This document shows positions 12,821 through 14,920 of a stretch of 14,920 nt of DNA, piece by piece. This DNA comes from Clostridiales bacterium (lineage in GTDB: Bacteria > Bacillota > Clostridia > Christensenellales > Aristaeellaceae), in the NCBI GenBank assembly GCA_004556545.1, contig SFGO01000106.1, forward strand, positions 1 through 14,920, read 5' to 3'. Positions within the stretch are counted from its first letter, which is position 1; every line of letters begins with the position of its first letter. A program made the position numbers and the translations under genes. The notes beneath the pieces were generated by a model. The model did not search any database and was not told the DNA's origin. It was given only the letters and a program-made list of their open reading frames with translations.

Positions 12821-12836
12821 GTACGCACGAATCAGC

Positions 12837-12861
12837 CTTCGGGATTCCCGTATTCCCGAAG
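12837..12861 (+). promoter_or_regulatory. Leader hairpin of the zinc-ribbon/TPM operon
   Basis: CTTCGGGA (12837-12844) pairs with TCCCGAAG (12854-12861), loop of 9 bases, located about ten bases into the predicted transcript and 12 bases before the CGAGGTGA ribosome binding site. Confidence 0.65.
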
Positions 12862-12885
12862 CGCTCCATGCAACGAGGTGAAAAT

Positions 12886-13950
12886 ATGGCGGGTATAACC
12901 TACAAATGCCCTAATTGCGGCGCTTATCTGACCTTTGACCCGGAAACCCAGCAATGGAAATGCCCCTTCTGTTCCTCCGCCTTTCCCGAATCGGAACTGA
13001 AGGGCAAAGCGGAAGCTTTCCAAAATGAAGCCGAAAAAGAAGCGGAAAAAGAAGCGAAAGAGCCGTCCTCCGGCGCGCAGGTGGTTTATCACTGCCCCAG
13101 CTGCGGCAGCGAGATCATGACCGATGAAACCACCGTGGCTACCCACTGCTACTACTGCCACAGCCCCGTGGTGCTGCAGGGCAAGCTGACGGCCGACATG
13201 AAGCCGGACGAGGTGCTGCCCTTTACCATCGGCAGGGAGAAGGCCATCGAGGAAATTTCCGAATGGATCCGCACCCGGAAATTCGTTCCCAAAAAGTTCT
13301 TTTCCAAGGCGCAGATTCAGGAAATGAGCGGCGTCTACTACCCGCACTTCGTCAGCGAATGCCAGACGGAAGGCGTTCTGGACGGCGAAGCCACCACTTC
13401 CGACGTGTTTGACGAGGGCAAGTATGTCGTCACCAACACCCGGCATTATCATGTGCGCCGGGAAGGCCGTTTTGTGTTCAAAGACATTCTGCGCCCGGCG
13501 CTTTCCAAGGCCAACCGCAAGCTGACCGAGGGCGTTCACCCCTTCCCGCTGGAAAATGCCAAGCCCTTCTCCGGCGCGTTCCTTTCCGGTTTTCTGGCCG
13601 AGCGCCGGGATCTGGAAGCGGACAGCTACCGGCAGGAGATCGAACAGGAGCTGCAGGGGTATATGAACTCCATGCTGCGGGACACGGCCAGTCAGTATGA
13701 GACCTGCTCCGCCAGCACCTCTTCCGCGATGAAGAACATCAAAACGAAGTATGTGCTTCTGCCTACGTGGGTGCTGACCTATCCCAACAAAAAGAACAAG
13801 GACGATCCCTACTACTACGTCATGAACGGCTGCACCGGGCAGGTCTGCGGCAAGCTGCCGGTGGATCAGGGCCGGCTGTGGCGGCACGGGCTGCTGGCCG
13901 GGCTGATCGTGGCCGCGCTCTTCTGTGTACTCGCCTATTTTCTTTTCTAA
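12886..13950 (+). CDS. Double zinc-ribbon membrane-anchored protein
   Basis: 354 residues. Two four-cysteine zinc ribbons: C8/C11 with C26/C29 (CPNC, CPFC) and C70/C73 with C88/C91 (CPSC, CYYC), separated by a charged Glu/Lys-rich stretch (42-59) likely to form a helix. A conserved-looking globular region (about 100-325) of unknown function follows, then one C-terminal membrane segment (about 334-354) with no tail beyond it, suggesting a tail-anchored cytoplasmic protein. The ribbons resemble TFIIB/replication-type ribbons, and such proteins are often mislabelled helicases, but there is no helicase motif. The open frame extends upstream to 12760, but ATG 12886 has GAGGTG five bases upstream and follows a promoter at 12792-12820. 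The TPM gene starts 15 bases later, so they form one operon. Molecular function unknown. Confidence 0.85.
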   Translation: MAGITYKCPNCGAYLTFDPETQQWKCPFCSSAFPESELKGKAEAFQNEAEKEAEKEAKEPSSGAQVVYHCPSCGSEIMTDETTVATHCYYCHSPVVLQGKLTADMKPDEVLPFTIGREKAIEEISEWIRTRKFVPKKFFSKAQIQEMSGVYYPHFVSECQTEGVLDGEATTSDVFDEGKYVVTNTRHYHVRREGRFVFKDILRPALSKANRKLTEGVHPFPLENAKPFSGAFLSGFLAERRDLEADSYRQEIEQELQGYMNSMLRDTASQYETCSASTSSAMKNIKTKYVLLPTWVLTYPNKKNKDDPYYYVMNGCTGQVCGKLPVDQGRLWRHGLLAGLIVAALFCVLAYFLF

Positions 13951-13965
13951 GGGGGCAGGAAGATC

Positions 13966-14802
13966 ATGAGAAACATTCGCCAACGGATTTTTGCCCTGCT
14001 GCTGATCCTGTCCTGCCTGTGGGCAGGCGCGGCGCTGGCTTCCGAAGACCGGGTCTTCGACCGGGCGGGGCTTTTCACCGCCTCGGAAATTCAGGAGCTG
14101 GAGCAGGAGATTCAGTCCTTTCAGGAAGCTACGGGCATGGATTTTGTCATTCTGACCTCCAGCGAAAGCCATGACGGCAGCGCCCAGCAGGTCGCGGATG
14201 AATACTACGATCAGGGCGGCTTCGGGCTGGACGAAGAAAGCAGCGGCATTCTGTACTATATCGACATGGACGACCGCTATCATTACCTGTCCACCACCGG
14301 CGTCATGCAGGACTACCTGACCGACGCGCGGATTGAAAACGCCATCGACGAAGTGACCCGCTATCTGTCGGCAGGAGCCTACGCGCAGGGCGCCTCCCAG
14401 ATGATCTCCATCGTGCAGCAGTACATCCGGGACGGCATCCCCGAGGGCCAGTACCGCTACGATGTCGTCACCGGCCAGCGGCTCACGGCCCGGCACAAGG
14501 CGCTGACCAGAAACGAGATCCTTCTGGCACTGGTCATCGGCCTTGCGGTGTGCCTAATCTATGTGGCCTGCGTCAAGTCCCGCTACAGCCTGAAGGGCAG
14601 CACCTACCATTATTCCTATCAGGATAACGGCTCCATGAAGCTGACCGATCAGGAAGACACCTACCTGCGCACCACCACGACCCGCGTGCGCAAGCCCGAC
14701 CCGCCGGAAAGCACCGGCAGCCACGGCGGTGGCGGCGGCGGAAGCGGCGTTCACACCTCTTCCAGCGGCACCAGCCATGGGGGCGGCGGCGGACATTTCT
14801 AA
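13966..14802 (+). CDS. TPM-domain protein (TLP18.3/Psb32/MOLO-1), secreted and membrane-anchored
   Basis: 278 residues. N-terminal signal peptide with an AxA-type site after ALA (residue 25); C17 sits in a poor lipobox-like context, so a lipoprotein is less likely. The TPM domain spans about 28-155, with VFDRAGLFTASEIQELEQEI at its start and DFVILTS-type and GILYYIDMDDR strands. A membrane segment lies near 184-202 (EILLALVIGLAVCLIYVACV). The cytoplasmic tail ends in Gly/Ser/His-rich sequence (GGGGGGSGVHT and SHGGGGGHF), typical of bacterial TPM proteins. The TPM fold is linked to phosphatase activity in plants and envelope roles in bacteria; the function here is unknown. GCAGGAAG precedes the ATG. 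Second gene after the zinc-ribbon gene, a recurrent pairing in Firmicutes. Confidence 0.88.
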   Translation: MRNIRQRIFALLLILSCLWAGAALASEDRVFDRAGLFTASEIQELEQEIQSFQEATGMDFVILTSSESHDGSAQQVADEYYDQGGFGLDEESSGILYYIDMDDRYHYLSTTGVMQDYLTDARIENAIDEVTRYLSAGAYAQGASQMISIVQQYIRDGIPEGQYRYDVVTGQRLTARHKALTRNEILLALVIGLAVCLIYVACVKSRYSLKGSTYHYSYQDNGSMKLTDQEDTYLRTTTTRVRKPDPPESTGSHGGGGGGSGVHTSSSGTSHGGGGGHF

Positions 14803-14819
14803 AAGCATAAAGATTGCTG

Positions 14820-14847
14820 AAAAAAGTGGAGGTGCAGGAGGCACTGC
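14820..14847 (+). repeat. Dispersed repeat module C, copy 2
   Basis: 28 bases identical to 7054-7081, located 17 bases after the TPM stop codon. The sequence then diverges. It is the third place in the window where a dispersed repeat abuts the 3' end of a gene. Confidence 0.75.
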
Positions 14848-14862
14848 TGCCACTCAATCGTC

Positions 14863-14888
14863 GCGGGGACTACTGCCGTAGTCCCCGC
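14863..14888 (+). terminator. Strong hairpin downstream of the TPM gene
   Basis: GCGGGGACTAC (14863-14873), loop TGCC, GTAGTCCCCGC (14878-14888): perfect 11-bp stem followed by TCGTTTCGTG, a poor U-tract. It may stabilise or terminate the zinc-ribbon/TPM transcript. Beyond it, 14909-14920 (GGGTCGCTAACC) is the exact reverse complement of 6275-6286, so palindromic repeat DNA continues past the window. Confidence 0.5.
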
Positions 14889-14920
14889 TCGTTTCGTGTC
14901 ACACCTGCGGGTCGCTAACC

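Noticed and set aside
12832..14496. 554-codon minus-strand open frame
   Set aside because: Complete shadow of the zinc-ribbon and TPM genes, whose families, starts and promoter are clear on the plus strand.
1..14920. tRNA, rRNA or transposase genes
   Set aside because: No cloverleaf, rRNA core or DDE/HUH transposase motif was recognised by eye on either strand.

Overview
The window looks like a chromosomal segment of a GC-rich Firmicute, most likely an uncultured-type gut Clostridia. The grounds are the gene order rimO-pgsA-cinA-recA, the murB-rapZ pair, strong GGAGG-type ribosome binding sites, TTGACA/TATAAT-type promoters and several Clostridia-typical families (a PRK06851-like ATPase, a DUF6020-like membrane protein, a zinc-ribbon/TPM pair). 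Placement below class level cannot be made from the sequence alone.

Layout. Positions 1-470 hold non-coding composite repeat DNA. Positions 471-4902 (minus strand) are a tightly coupled operon, in transcription order rimO, pgsA, a cinA amidase-domain gene, recA and a beta-hydroxyacid dehydrogenase. A promoter with an immediately following hairpin and U-tract lies just upstream of rimO. Positions 5032-6057 (minus) encode a duplicated P-loop ATPase whose second P-loop is degenerate. Positions 6058-7368 are about 1.3 kb without a credible gene, made of short perfect hairpins, a 23-base tandem duplication, a spaced inverted repeat and a second copy of the left-edge composite repeat. Positions 7369-8241 (minus) encode a metallo-beta-lactamase-fold hydrolase with its own promoter. 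Positions 8598-10518 (minus) are murB followed by rapZ, with a clear promoter and an intrinsic terminator. From 10685 the direction switches to plus: a 600-residue polytopic membrane protein, then a double zinc-ribbon protein and a TPM-domain secreted/membrane protein. The window ends in more dispersed repeat.

How the genes fit together. The first operon combines translation modification (RimO), phospholipid synthesis (PgsA), NMN recycling (CinA amidase domain) and recombination (RecA), with a dehydrogenase translationally coupled behind recA. MurB (peptidoglycan precursor) and RapZ (RNA/nucleotide-binding regulator) share a transcript, without the usual yvcK and whiA after them. The zinc-ribbon and TPM genes form a two-gene operon for an envelope-associated function.

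The most unusual observations are four. (1) The membrane-protein gene has a promoter and leader that are a diverged duplicate of the promoter, leader hairpin and first zinc-ribbon codons of the gene 2.1 kb downstream. (2) A composite repeat recurs in the same order and orientation after the 3' ends of two minus-strand transcription units; it has an ungapped 157-base module, a two-unit module with a 97-98-base period and covarying stem changes, and hairpins that contain the stop codons. (3) The ATPase carries a dead second P-loop. (4) A hairpin/U-tract sits at the predicted 5' end of the rimO-recA transcript.
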